A DNA stretch of 8,135 nt from JASHZA01 sp035624865. GTDB taxonomy: Bacteria; Desulfobacterota; Binatia; Binatales; Binataceae. The DNA is taken from contig DASPQS010000223.1 in NCBI GenBank assembly GCA_035624865.1, positions 1 through 8,135 of the forward strand. The letters run 5' to 3'. Position 1 is the first letter of the stretch. Every line of letters begins with the position of its first letter. The notes beneath the pieces were generated by a model. It worked only from the letters and a program-made list of their open reading frames with translations, was not told the origin of the DNA and did no database searches. Of this stretch, positions 1-6,497 are shown piece by piece. The position numbers and the translations under genes were made by a program.

Positions 1-882
1 GATTTTATCGCCCAGACCGAAGCCAAGGCGCGCGCGAACCCGGGCGACCTCGCGACCTGGAATCGGCTGGGAGATGTCACACTGCGGGCGGCGATGTTCG
101 ATCCGGCCTACTACGCGACCGCCGAGGACGCTTACGCGCACGTGCTCAAGGTTGACCCGGAGAATCTCAACGCACTGCGCGGAATCGGCAATATCGACTT
201 CGACCAGCGTAAGTACGACCAGGCGATTGCCGCCTATGAGCATTACCTGAGCCACAAGCCTGACGATCCGGACGTGCGCACGGACCTTGGCACCATGTAC
301 CTCTCGACCGGAGTCGCCGACCAGGCGATCAACCAGTACAAGAAGGTGCTCGAGGCCCATCCGGGATTCTTCGAAGCTCAGTTCAACCTTGCGGTCGCAT
401 ACAGCCAGACCGGCGACATGACAAACGCCCGAACCGCGCTCGAAAAGGCGCGCAAGGTCGCGCCGGACGCGGACGGGCGCAACCGGGTCAACCAGATGCT
501 GGCGTCGCTCGATACGAACGGGGCCGCGCCGTTATCTTCGGGCTCTGCCGCCGGCGCTGGCGCATCCTCGAGTGCACAGACCGCGAATGCGTCCGTATCC
601 GACGGCGGCACATTCAAAGGCGCGATGGAGCAGATGCTGCGCGACCTGCCGGTTGCGGGGCCCAAGGTGCAATCGGTGCAATGGGATTCGCGAACCAGGG
701 CGCACGTGCTGATGGACAACTTCCCGATGGATCAGATGCCGCCCTTCGCGCAGGCGAAATTCATGAGCGATCTCAAAGCCGGGATCGACCAGGTCAAGAA
801 GTCGCATCAGGTGAATACTCCGGTCGAGATCGATCTGTCGGACGCCGCGAGCGGCCGCGTGATGCAGTCGGTCACCGAATAA
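1..882 (+). CDS. TPR-repeat protein, 5' truncated by window edge
   Basis: The reading frame is open from base 1 to the TAA at 880-882, so the N-terminus lies outside the window and the internal ATG at 94 is not the real start. The visible 293 residues begin with about four tetratricopeptide repeats (roughly residues 13-155 counted from base 1), recognisable from motifs such as LGDVTL, ALRGIGN..F, AIAAYEHYL, LGTMYL...ADQAI and FNLAVAYSQTGD. A Gly/Ala/Ser-rich linker follows (about 172-203). A compact C-terminal domain of about 90 residues contains PVAGPKV, NFPMDQMPPF and ends in IDLSDAASGRVM. TPRs are protein-interaction scaffolds. The C-terminal domain is unknown to me, so partner and role cannot be stated. 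A signal peptide or membrane anchor could lie in the missing part. The next gene starts 54 bases downstream on the same strand with its own ribosome binding site, so cotranscription is possible. Confidence 0.85.
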   Translation, partial: DFIAQTEAKARANPGDLATWNRLGDVTLRAAMFDPAYYATAEDAYAHVLKVDPENLNALRGIGNIDFDQRKYDQAIAAYEHYLSHKPDDPDVRTDLGTMYLSTGVADQAINQYKKVLEAHPGFFEAQFNLAVAYSQTGDMTNARTALEKARKVAPDADGRNRVNQMLASLDTNGAAPLSSGSAAGAGASSSAQTANASVSDGGTFKGAMEQMLRDLPVAGPKVQSVQWDSRTRAHVLMDNFPMDQMPPFAQAKFMSDLKAGIDQVKKSHQVNTPVEIDLSDAASGRVMQSVTE

Positions 883-920
883 TGCTATTGACGGTCGAGT
901 AAATCGCTCCCACGGCCGAA

Positions 921-929
921 AAGGGGGAC
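921..929 (+). promoter_or_regulatory. Ribosome binding site of the alpha/beta hydrolase
   Basis: The purine run AAGGGGGA lies about 8 bases before the ATG at 937. It supports that ATG over later in-frame methionines and independent translation from the TPR gene upstream. Confidence 0.6.
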
Positions 930-936
930 GACACCG

Positions 937-1842
937 ATGGATAACGCCGGGCAAATCGAAATGTTGCGCAAGGCGGTCGAAATCGCGGGTCTCGACGCGC
1001 ACGAGGTCGTCCTTCCGCAGGACCGCCAGGTGATCGTCGGCATGACTCGCTTTCATTACCTCGATTGGGGCGGCAACGGGCATCCGATCCTGTTCCTGCA
1101 CGGGGGTGGACTGAACGCGCATACGTGGGACGTCGTCGCGCTGATGCTGCGCGAGCGCTACCGATGTATCGCGCTCGACCAGCGCGGCCATGGCGACAGC
1201 GAATGGTCGCCGGCGATCGATTACGGCGTGGAAACGCAGGTGTGCGACGTCGAGGGCTTCGTCGATTCGCTTGGGCTCGAGCGTCCGGTACTCGTGGGGC
1301 AGTCGATGGGTGGGCTCAACTCGATGGCCTATGCGGTGCGGCATAGCGCCCGGATGAAGGGGCTGGTAGTCGTCGACGTCGGCCCGGAAATCGAGGCGGC
1401 GGGAGCGCAGCGGATCCGCGAATTCGCGAGCACGCCCGAACTCGATTCGATCGATGCGTTCCTGGAGCGGGCGGTGCGTTTCAACCCGTTGCGCGATCCG
1501 GCGGTGCTGCGCCGGAGCCTCTTCTACAACCTGCGGCAGCTTCCGAGCGGCAAGTGGGCGCTCAAGCATGACCAGCGGCGGGCCTCCGAGGAAGCCGCGC
1601 GCATCAGCACGGCCCAGCGCGAGCGGCTGGCTCAGCAGGTTTCGAGGATCAGCTGTCCGACGCTGATTGTGCGCGGCGCGCTAAGCGAAGTATTGACGGA
1701 CGCGGCCGCAGAGCGGTTTGCGCGATCGTTGCCCAACGCTCGCTGGGTGCGCGTCGAGAATGCAGGGCATAATGTGCAAGGTGACAATCCGCGCGGACTG
1801 CTCGAGGCAATGCGTCCGTTTCTGCGGGAAGTCGGTCTGTAG
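937..1842 (+). CDS. Alpha/beta-fold hydrolase
   Basis: This complete 301-residue protein has the size and motif order of the alpha/beta hydrolase superfamily. The oxyanion-hole segment LFLHGGG is at residues 52-58, followed by the conserved LDQRGHGDS at 80-88. The nucleophile elbow GQSMGG places the catalytic serine at 123. The histidine loop ENAGHN puts the catalytic His at 278. A cap region lies between about residues 150 and 235. At the usual acid position after strand beta-6/7 (RGALSEVLTD, from 246) there is Glu251, with Asp255 nearby, where related proteins commonly have Ser-Asp, so the acid assignment is uncertain. No signal peptide or membrane segment is seen, so it is probably cytoplasmic. 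Substrate cannot be deduced; hydrolysis of an ester, lactone or C-C bond is equally possible. Its 3' end faces the convergent SRPBCC gene. Confidence 0.93.
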   Translation: MDNAGQIEMLRKAVEIAGLDAHEVVLPQDRQVIVGMTRFHYLDWGGNGHPILFLHGGGLNAHTWDVVALMLRERYRCIALDQRGHGDSEWSPAIDYGVETQVCDVEGFVDSLGLERPVLVGQSMGGLNSMAYAVRHSARMKGLVVVDVGPEIEAAGAQRIREFASTPELDSIDAFLERAVRFNPLRDPAVLRRSLFYNLRQLPSGKWALKHDQRRASEEAARISTAQRERLAQQVSRISCPTLIVRGALSEVLTDAAAERFARSLPNARWVRVENAGHNVQGDNPRGLLEAMRPFLREVGL

Positions 1843-1867
1843 ATTCCCCGCGGAAAAAACGGTGCGT

Positions 1868-2338
1868 TCAGCCGGGGTCGCCGCTGATTGACATCCGGCG
1901 CAGGCTTTCGAGCCAGTTCTGATGTTCGCGCAGGAGCGCGCGGCGCAAGTACCAGCGCCCCATCGTGGTCAAGGGGCCGGTCTGCTTCTCCTCGGTAACC
2001 ACGCGACAACCTTCCCCGACCGGCTCGAGCTCCCATCCGTGGTAAGCCTTCAACCCAAATGCGGTCGCGTCCCAGCCGATCTCGCGGTAGGGCTCGAAGA
2101 TCCGGACGAGGCTGCGAACGCGAACGCCGAAAGTCTTCCACACGAATGCGGTATTGAGTCTAAGATCGGGTCCGGGGTCGTGGCGAAAGCGGACCCAGGC
2201 ACAGTTTGAGTACCATTCAGGCCATCGCGCGGCTCGGCATAGCCATTGCCAGACGCAACGGGGTGCAGCCGGGATCAGAATTTCGTTGCGGACGCTAACC
2301 ACGGCACGTTCGGGTGGCATGTCCTCGGGCCAACGCAT
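1868..2338 (-). CDS. SRPBCC family (START/polyketide cyclase-like) protein
   Basis: The 156-residue product reads as a single SRPBCC ligand-binding domain. An N-terminal strand (VVSVRNEILIPA) is followed by the helix with VWQWL and the family-typical WPEWY (about residues 39-43). Then come beta strands with FVWKTFGVRVRSLVRIFEPYREIGWD and GWELEPVGEGCRVVTEE, and a long C-terminal helix rich in Arg and Leu. These domains form a deep hydrophobic pocket for lipids, polyketides or aromatics; the ligand is unknown. I chose the ATG at 2338 because GAGGT lies 7 bases upstream. A TTG at 2359, preceded by GGGAGGGGG, would add seven residues, and an ATG at 2320 is a third option. The stop TGA is at 1870-1868. 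It converges on the hydrolase gene with 25 bases between stops. No signal peptide is seen. Confidence 0.85.
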   Translation of the reverse strand: MRWPEDMPPERAVVSVRNEILIPAAPRCVWQWLCRAARWPEWYSNCAWVRFRHDPGPDLRLNTAFVWKTFGVRVRSLVRIFEPYREIGWDATAFGLKAYHGWELEPVGEGCRVVTEEKQTGPLTTMGRWYLRRALLREHQNWLESLRRMSISGDPG

Positions 2339-2558
2339 TGTTGTGACCTCACGTCCCAAGAGACCGCCCCCTCCCGGCGCTCGCGTTTCTATTCAGTCCT
2401 TCGTCGCCCCCCTCTTATTCACCAGCGCTGCCCGATTTGCCGACAGTATGCCGCGCACCCATCGGGGCAGACCGTCAAGTTCACGCGGGAGCAGCTTGTC
2501 ACAAATTCCTGCGTAGCGATAGATGGGCCGGATTCGTCGCCTACCCAACAGAACCGTT

Positions 2559-2600
2559 GTTCTATATCAGCAAAAGGCGGCCTTCCTGCCGCGATAGAAC
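2559..2600. repeat. Nested inverted repeat (two-level hairpin)
   Basis: GTTCTAT at 2559-2565 pairs with ATAGAAC at 2594-2600. Inside it GCGGC (2577-2581) pairs with GCCGC (2588-2592) around a 6-base loop. The two stems share an axis, with an asymmetric internal loop. It lies about 220 bases upstream of the SRPBCC start on that gene's strand. The function is unknown. Confidence 0.5.
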
Positions 2601-2656
2601 CCGTTCGAGGAGAATAATCGGAAGACTGTGAAATGAGGAATTCGATTTAGCCTGTT

Positions 2657-2680
2657 CGTCTGCTCTCGGAGAGCGAGACG
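2657..2680. repeat. Inverted repeat with one bulge
   Basis: CGTCT (2657-2661) pairs with AGACG (2676-2680), and GCTC (2662-2665) pairs with GAGC (2671-2674) around a 5-base TCGGA loop; one G at 2675 is bulged. There is no T-run on either side, so it is not a classical terminator. It sits 26 bases left of the perfect 12-bp hairpin. Confidence 0.45.
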
Positions 2681-2705
2681 CAGTTGCTGGAGACTAAAAT
2701 GATTT

Positions 2706-2732
2706 GGGGGCCGGAATCAGATTCCGGCCCCC
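2706..2732 (-). terminator. Probable rho-independent terminator of the nrdJ operon
   Basis: GGGGGCCGGAAT at 2706-2717 and its exact complement at 2721-2732 form a 12-bp perfect stem with a 3-base loop. Read on the minus strand, the hairpin is followed by AAATCATTTTAG, a T-rich but interrupted tail. It lies about 230 bases after the last gene of the minus-strand nrdJ operon and before the SRPBCC gene, a suitable position for ending that transcript. The imperfect T-tract and the long spacer lower certainty. It could instead be a dispersed intergenic palindrome. Confidence 0.55.
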
Positions 2733-2772
2733 CTGCCGTACCCCACATCCGCCGCTCCGCAACCACACTTTG

Positions 2773-2796
2773 AAAGCGGGCATCCGCTCCCGCTTT
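2773..2796 (-). repeat. 8-bp inverted repeat, possible weak terminator
   Basis: AAAGCGGG (2773-2780) and CCCGCTTT (2789-2796) form a perfect 8-bp stem around an 8-base loop. On the minus strand the 3' arm ends in TTT, so it might assist termination or protect the 3' end of the operon transcript. Confidence 0.4.
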
Positions 2797-2807
2797 GCAA
2801 CCAAATC

Positions 2808-2899
2808 AGGCCCCGGAGAAGCTTTCTTCCGCGCCGACACCGCCAGCCGCCCAACTCACCCCGATCCGCCGCCTCCCAACCACAGCTTCTCCGAGGCCT
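2808..2899. repeat. Long-range inverted repeat, 15 of 16 bp
   Basis: The arms 2808-2823 and 2884-2899 are complementary at 15 of 16 positions (the single mismatch is 2813 against 2894) and enclose about 60 bases. The perfect inner core is CGGAGAAGCT paired with AGCTTCTCCG. It lies directly after the second small Cys-rich gene on the minus strand and could fold the 3' untranslated region. No transposase or target duplication is seen around it. Confidence 0.5.
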
Positions 2900-2964
2900 C
2901 CCCTATAGCGCCGTTAAGCGCTCCGCCCCCATCAGTCGCGTGTGGCCCAACTGAACCAACACAC

Positions 2965-3279
2965 TCATGCGCGATTCCCGAACGTGGACGTGTGCTTGAA
3001 AGTGTGTCCACACCTGATCGCGGCGCGTTCGCGCGATTCCTCGAGCAGGCGCCACTGAGTCGCGCTCCCGTTGCGCCATGCGAGATTCTCGAACCAGAAC
3101 GTTTCGGCGCATCGCGCACAGCGATAGCTCATCTCGAAGGGAACTTCGCTTACCGAAGTCAGCACCGCACCCTCCCTGAGATCGTGGCCGCGGTCGCGCA
3201 AGGTAGCGAATTGCGTGCTCTCGATCAGACATCCGCGTGCCCTCGCGAGTTCGATTCCGAAACGTGCCGCATCCACCAT
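2965..3279 (-). CDS. Small Cys-rich protein, second paralogue downstream of nrdJ
   Basis: This 104-residue protein is of unknown function. It carries Cys54-x2-Cys57, the aromatic stretch FWFENLAW, a second Trp at 76 within WRLLEES, and Cys90 followed by His92 and His96. The pattern GH-x-L-x2-G ... S-x-VPF ... CxxC ... F-x-N-x-AW ... WRLLE-x-S ... C is shared with the gene immediately upstream, and the distance from the CxxC to the third Cys is 33 residues in both. Constrained Cys and Trp positions in two diverged copies are good evidence that both are real genes. A metal site with three Cys plus a His is plausible but inferred. The start ATG at 3279 is preceded by AAAGGGGG five bases away. 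It begins 22 bases after the stop of the first copy and is the last gene of the operon. No signal peptide or membrane segment is seen. Confidence 0.72.
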   Translation of the reverse strand: MVDAARFGIELARARGCLIESTQFATLRDRGHDLREGAVLTSVSEVPFEMSYRCARCAETFWFENLAWRNGSATQWRLLEESRERAAIRCGHTFKHTSTFGNRA

Positions 3280-3301
3280 TTGCGCCCCCTTTGATTCGGT
3301 C

Positions 3302-3604
3302 TCACGCCATCCGGACCGACCGATGACGCTCGCGCCGCTCGCGGCACGATTCGCCGGCTGAACCTCCGGAAATCTCGAGCAGCCGCCACCGAGCCGAACC
3401 GTCTGAAGACCAAGCCGAGTTCACGAAGCTGATCGATGAACCGCAGAAGCGGCACTGGAAACGCACCCTGAAGGGAACATCGGAACCCAACGGCGTATCC
3501 ATGACACCGTCGTCAAGTTCATGGCCAAGGGCGCGCTGCGCCCGGAAATCGTCCGAATCGAGCAACCGGCGCCGCGCCTGGAGAAATTCGATATTCCAAC
3601 TCAT
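3302..3604 (-). CDS. Small Cys-rich protein, first paralogue, translationally coupled to nrdJ
   Basis: This 100-residue protein is of unknown function and paralogous to the next gene. It has Cys51-x2-Cys54, the motif SFVNSAW (Trp65), Trp73 in ARWRLLEIS, Cys87 and a basic tail with His94. The segment before the CxxC (GHELDDG...SDVPF) matches GHDLREG...SEVPF of its neighbour. The ATG at 3604 lies 7 bases after the nrdJ stop. Its ribosome binding site GAGGG (3613-3609) overlaps that TGA, which predicts coupling to nrdJ translation. The likely structure is a small zinc-ribbon-like or other metal-binding module, but with only three conserved Cys the fold is uncertain. Position argues for a role linked to ribonucleotide reduction (a reductant, regulator or metal/cofactor partner). 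That is inference; simple hitch-hiking in the operon is possible. Confidence 0.74.
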   Translation of the reverse strand: MSWNIEFLQARRRLLDSDDFRAQRALGHELDDGVMDTPLGSDVPFRVRFQCRFCGSSISFVNSAWSSDGSARWRLLEISGGSAGESCRERRERHRSVRMA

Positions 3605-3614
3605 TGCGCCCTCA
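3605..3614 (-). promoter_or_regulatory. Ribosome binding site overlapping the nrdJ stop codon
   Basis: Reading the minus strand, the nrdJ TGA (3614-3612) runs directly into GGG, giving GAGGG, then CGCA and the ATG of the first small gene. A ribosome finishing NrdJ therefore ends on the initiation site of the next gene. The second small gene has a very similar leader (GGGGG, CGCAA, ATG), so the duplicated unit probably included its ribosome binding site. Confidence 0.6.
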
Positions 3615-6425
3615 CGAACATCCGCTGGTCGTGCCGCAGTTCATGCACTTATAGCAAGTGCCGTTCCGCACCATGATGCAGCCGCAATCGGGACATGGCG
3701 GCGCGTCTGCCTGATTGATGAACGCCTGGCGCAGACTCGTGTCCTTACCCTCCCCAATATCGGCCACGACGGCGGTACGCGGACGCACGCTCGCAAGTTT
3801 GGGCGCAAGAGAAAGTTGGGACTGCTCGGACTCCGACGACGGCGGCAGCGTGATGATGCCGACTTCGCTCTTGGCCTGCTCGTCGAGGAACTTCGATGCG
3901 AGCCAGCGGAAGAGATAATCGACGATCGATTTGGCGTAAGGAATCTGGGGATTCTTGGTGAAGCCCGAGGGCTCGAATCGCATGTGCGCGAACTTGTCGA
4001 CCAGGAATTGCAGCGGTACGCCGTACTGCAAGGCGTATGAAATCGCGGTCGCGAACGAGTCCATCAGACCGGAAATCGTCGATCCCTGCTTCGACATCGA
4101 GACGAAGATCTCGCCCGGCGTCGAGTCTTCATACATGCCGACCGTGATGTAGCCTTCGTGGCCGGCGATATCGAACTTGTGCGTGATGGACCGGCGTTCG
4201 TCGGGGAGCTTGCGCCGGTACGGGCGGAATTCATCAACAGGCGCGGGCGCGATCGCTGCGGCTGGACGCGGCGATTCGGGCACAGCTGGCGTTTCCGCAG
4301 TTTTGCCGGTGTTGAGCGGCTGCGTGCGCTTTGATCCGTCGCGATAAATCGCCACCGCCTTAAGACCGAGCTTCCACGCCGCGACGTAGGCTTCGGCCAC
4401 CTCTTCGACCGCAACTTCGGTCGGCATGTTGATGGTCTTGGAGATGGCGCCGGAGACGAAGGGCTGCACCGCTCCCATCATTTTCAGATGGCCCTGGTAA
4501 TGAATCGATCGCGATCCCGATCGCGGCTTGAAGGCGCAGTCGAAGACCGCCAGATGCGCGTCGGCCAGATGCGGCGCCCCCTCGATAGTTTCGTGTTCGT
4601 CGAGGTACTCGACGATCTCCTGAACCTCACGGGAATCGTAGCCCAGCCGCCGCAGCGCGCGCGGCACGGTGCCGTTGACGATTTTCAGCATCCCGCCGCC
4701 AACCAGCTTCTTGTACTTGATCAGCGCGATATCGGGCTCGACGCCGGTCGTGTCGCAATCCATCATGAAGGCAATCGTGCCGGTGGGCGCGATAACCGTC
4801 GCCTGCGAGTTGCGATAGCCGGCCACGCTGCCCTCGCGCAGCGCCTCGTCCCACGAGTCGCGTGCGCCGCGCAGCAATTCCAGCGGCACGTGCGCAGGTT
4901 CGAGCTTGTAGGCGTAAGCCTTGTGGCGTTCGATCACCTTGAGCATCGGCTCGCGATTGACCGCAAAACCCTCGAACGGCCCCATTGCGGCCGCGATACG
5001 CGCGGACTGGAGATAGGCCTCGCCCGTCATCAGCGCGGTCACGGCACCGGCGTAACTTCGTCCCTGGTCGGAATCGTAAGGCATCCCCAGCGCCATCAGC
5101 ATCGCGCCCAGGTTCGCGTAGCCCAATCCAAGCTCGCGGAAGGAATGCGCGTTCTGGCCGATTTCAGCGGTCGGGTACGACGAGTTGTCGACCAAAATGT
5201 CCTGCGCGGTGATCATCACGTCGACCGCATGGCGAAACGCCTTGACGTCGAATTCGCCGCGCTCGTCGAGGAACTTCAGCAGGTTTAGCGAAGCCAGATT
5301 GCAGGCCGAGTTGTCCAGATGCATGTACTCGCTGCAGGGATTCGACGCGTTGATGCGCCCGCTGTTGGGGCAGGTGTGCCAGTTGTTGATCGTGGTGTCG
5401 AACTGCATCCCCGGGTCGCCGCAGCCCCAGGCCGCCTCTGCGATCATCCTCAGCAGGTCGCGCGCGCGATACTCGTCGGCCACTTCGTTGTCGCGCACGA
5501 AATGGGTCTGCCACTCGCCGTTGTTGGCCACTGCGCGCATGAACTCGTCGGTCACGCGCACTGAATTGTTCGCATTCTGGAAGAAGACCGAACCGTAGGC
5601 CGGACCGTCGAGCGAGGCGTCATAACCGGCCGCGATCAGCGCCCACGCCTTCTTCTCTTCCTCCTGCTTGCACTTGATGAAGTCGACGATGTCGGGATGG
5701 TCGACGTTGAGCACGACCATCTTGGCTGCGCGGCGGGTCTTGCCGCCCGACTTGATCACGCCGGCCGAGGCGTCGGCCGCCTTCATGAAGGAGAGCGGCC
5801 CCGACGCGGCGCCGCCCGCCGAAAGCTTCTCCCGGCACGACCGCAGCGCCGACAGGTTCACGCCCGAACCGGAACCGCCCTTGAAGATCATCCCCTCGTT
5901 GCGATACCAGCCGAGGATCGACTCCATGTTGTCCTCGACCTTCAGGATGAAGCACGCCGAGCATTGCGGCTTCGGCTCGATGCCCACGTTGAAATAGACC
6001 GGGCTGTTGAACGACGCGCGCTGCGTCAACAACAGCGCGCTGAGCTCGGCCTTGAAGCAGTCGCGAGCGCTATCGGAAGCGAAGTAACCCTGTTTTTCGC
6101 CCCATCCGGTAACCGTATCGGCCACGCGGCCGACAAGCTGGCGGACAGAAGTTTCGCGCTTGGGGCTCCCCAGCGGGCCGCGGAAATACTTGGAGACGAC
6201 GACGTTGGTCGCCGTCTGCGACCAGGCGCGCGGGACTTCCACGTCGCGCTGCTCGAAGACCACGCGGCCGTCCTCGCCCGAAATGATGGCGGACCGCAGT
6301 TCCCATTCGACTTCGGACATCGGATCGATACCGGGGCGGGTAAAATAACGTTCGATAACGACGCCGGAGCGCTTGGGGAGGCTCTGTGGCTGGCCTTTGC
6401 TGGTTTTCTCCGTCATCTGAGCCAT
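3612..6425 (-). CDS. nrdJ: Adenosylcobalamin-dependent (class II) ribonucleoside-diphosphate reductase
   Basis: This 937-residue enzyme reduces ribonucleotides to deoxyribonucleotides in the cytoplasm using adenosylcobalamin as radical source, so it needs no oxygen and no small subunit. Numbered from the ATG at 6425: QCSACFIL has Cys155 and Cys158, one of which (probably 158) is half of the redox pair. The glycine-rich IFKGGSGSGVNLS follows. The finger loop NPCSE (362-366) carries Asn362, thiyl-radical Cys364 and Glu366. Cys375 in NSACNLASLNL is the second redox cysteine, 11 residues on as expected. PTGTIA is at 547-552. A Pro/Ala-rich linker (about 704-732) leads to a TSCPD domain (about 743-846) and a Cys-rich tail with Cys911, 914, 916, 924, 927, 930 and 936, ending GCS. 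I see no N-terminal ATP-cone. The ATG at 6425 has GAGGAGGAGGG 8 bases upstream, which outweighs a TTG at 6452. It heads a minus-strand operon with two small genes. Confidence 0.97.
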   Translation of the reverse strand: MAQMTEKTSKGQPQSLPKRSGVVIERYFTRPGIDPMSEVEWELRSAIISGEDGRVVFEQRDVEVPRAWSQTATNVVVSKYFRGPLGSPKRETSVRQLVGRVADTVTGWGEKQGYFASDSARDCFKAELSALLLTQRASFNSPVYFNVGIEPKPQCSACFILKVEDNMESILGWYRNEGMIFKGGSGSGVNLSALRSCREKLSAGGAASGPLSFMKAADASAGVIKSGGKTRRAAKMVVLNVDHPDIVDFIKCKQEEEKKAWALIAAGYDASLDGPAYGSVFFQNANNSVRVTDEFMRAVANNGEWQTHFVRDNEVADEYRARDLLRMIAEAAWGCGDPGMQFDTTINNWHTCPNSGRINASNPCSEYMHLDNSACNLASLNLLKFLDERGEFDVKAFRHAVDVMITAQDILVDNSSYPTAEIGQNAHSFRELGLGYANLGAMLMALGMPYDSDQGRSYAGAVTALMTGEAYLQSARIAAAMGPFEGFAVNREPMLKVIERHKAYAYKLEPAHVPLELLRGARDSWDEALREGSVAGYRNSQATVIAPTGTIAFMMDCDTTGVEPDIALIKYKKLVGGGMLKIVNGTVPRALRRLGYDSREVQEIVEYLDEHETIEGAPHLADAHLAVFDCAFKPRSGSRSIHYQGHLKMMGAVQPFVSGAISKTINMPTEVAVEEVAEAYVAAWKLGLKAVAIYRDGSKRTQPLNTGKTAETPAVPESPRPAAAIAPAPVDEFRPYRRKLPDERRSITHKFDIAGHEGYITVGMYEDSTPGEIFVSMSKQGSTISGLMDSFATAISYALQYGVPLQFLVDKFAHMRFEPSGFTKNPQIPYAKSIVDYLFRWLASKFLDEQAKSEVGIITLPPSSESEQSQLSLAPKLASVRPRTAVVADIGEGKDTSLRQAFINQADAPPCPDCGCIMVRNGTCYKCMNCGTTSGCS

Positions 6426-6433
6426 GCGCCCGA

Positions 6434-6444
6434 CCCTCCTCCTC
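6434..6444 (-). promoter_or_regulatory. Ribosome binding site of nrdJ
   Basis: GAGGAGGAGGG on the minus strand ends 8 bases before the ATG at 6425. It is a very strong Shine-Dalgarno sequence and decides the start against the in-frame TTG at 6452. Confidence 0.75.
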
Positions 6445-6482
6445 AACCCCAACCCCGATCTACCCTCTTACCGGTGTCTTGC

Positions 6483-6497
6483 GGGCGCAGCGCGCCC
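6483..6497. repeat. GC hairpin in the nrdJ leader
   Basis: GGGCGC (6483-6488) and GCGCCC (6492-6497) form a 6-bp stem with a 3-base loop. It falls in the presumed nrdJ 5' untranslated region, about 40 bases upstream of its ribosome binding site. There is no T-run after it on the minus strand. A leader stem affecting stability is possible. Confidence 0.35.

Larger units (their letters stand above)
2339..2964. other. Gene-poor intergenic region with several inverted repeats
   Basis: About 625 bases separate the SRPBCC start from the stop of the second small gene. Open frames exist on both strands, but none has a recognisable domain, a good start context or a paralogue. What is present is secondary structure: inverted repeats at 2559-2600, 2657-2680, 2706-2732, 2773-2796 and 2808-2899, and an imperfect 21-bp direct repeat. 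The right part is the 3' untranslated region of the nrdJ operon. The left part is the 5' region of the SRPBCC gene. A plus-strand frame around 2420-2500 encodes a CPIC motif but shows no wider similarity that I recognise. Confidence 0.6.

Noticed and set aside
532..1569. Minus-strand open frame of 345 codons opposite the TPR and hydrolase genes
   Set aside because: It spans two well-supported plus-strand genes, has the His/Arg-rich composition of an antisense shadow and shows no family motif.
2246..2617. Plus-strand open frame with a CPIC motif
   Set aside because: One CxxC in an otherwise featureless translation that overlaps the start of the SRPBCC gene is not enough to call a gene or a pseudogene.
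2808..2899. Inverted repeats as ends of an insertion sequence or MITE
   Set aside because: The arms enclose only about 60 bases with no transposase and no flanking target duplication, and the structure lies in a region of several other hairpins.
2704..3294. Plus-strand open frame of 196 codons starting at TTG
   Set aside because: It lies opposite the last small Cys-rich gene, begins inside the terminator hairpin, has a Pro/Ser-rich composition and no domain. The paralogy evidence supports the minus strand.
4488..5288. Long plus-strand open frame of 266 codons opposite nrdJ
   Set aside because: It is an antisense frame in high-GC sequence, Arg/His/Gln-rich with no motif, fully covered by well-supported nrdJ.
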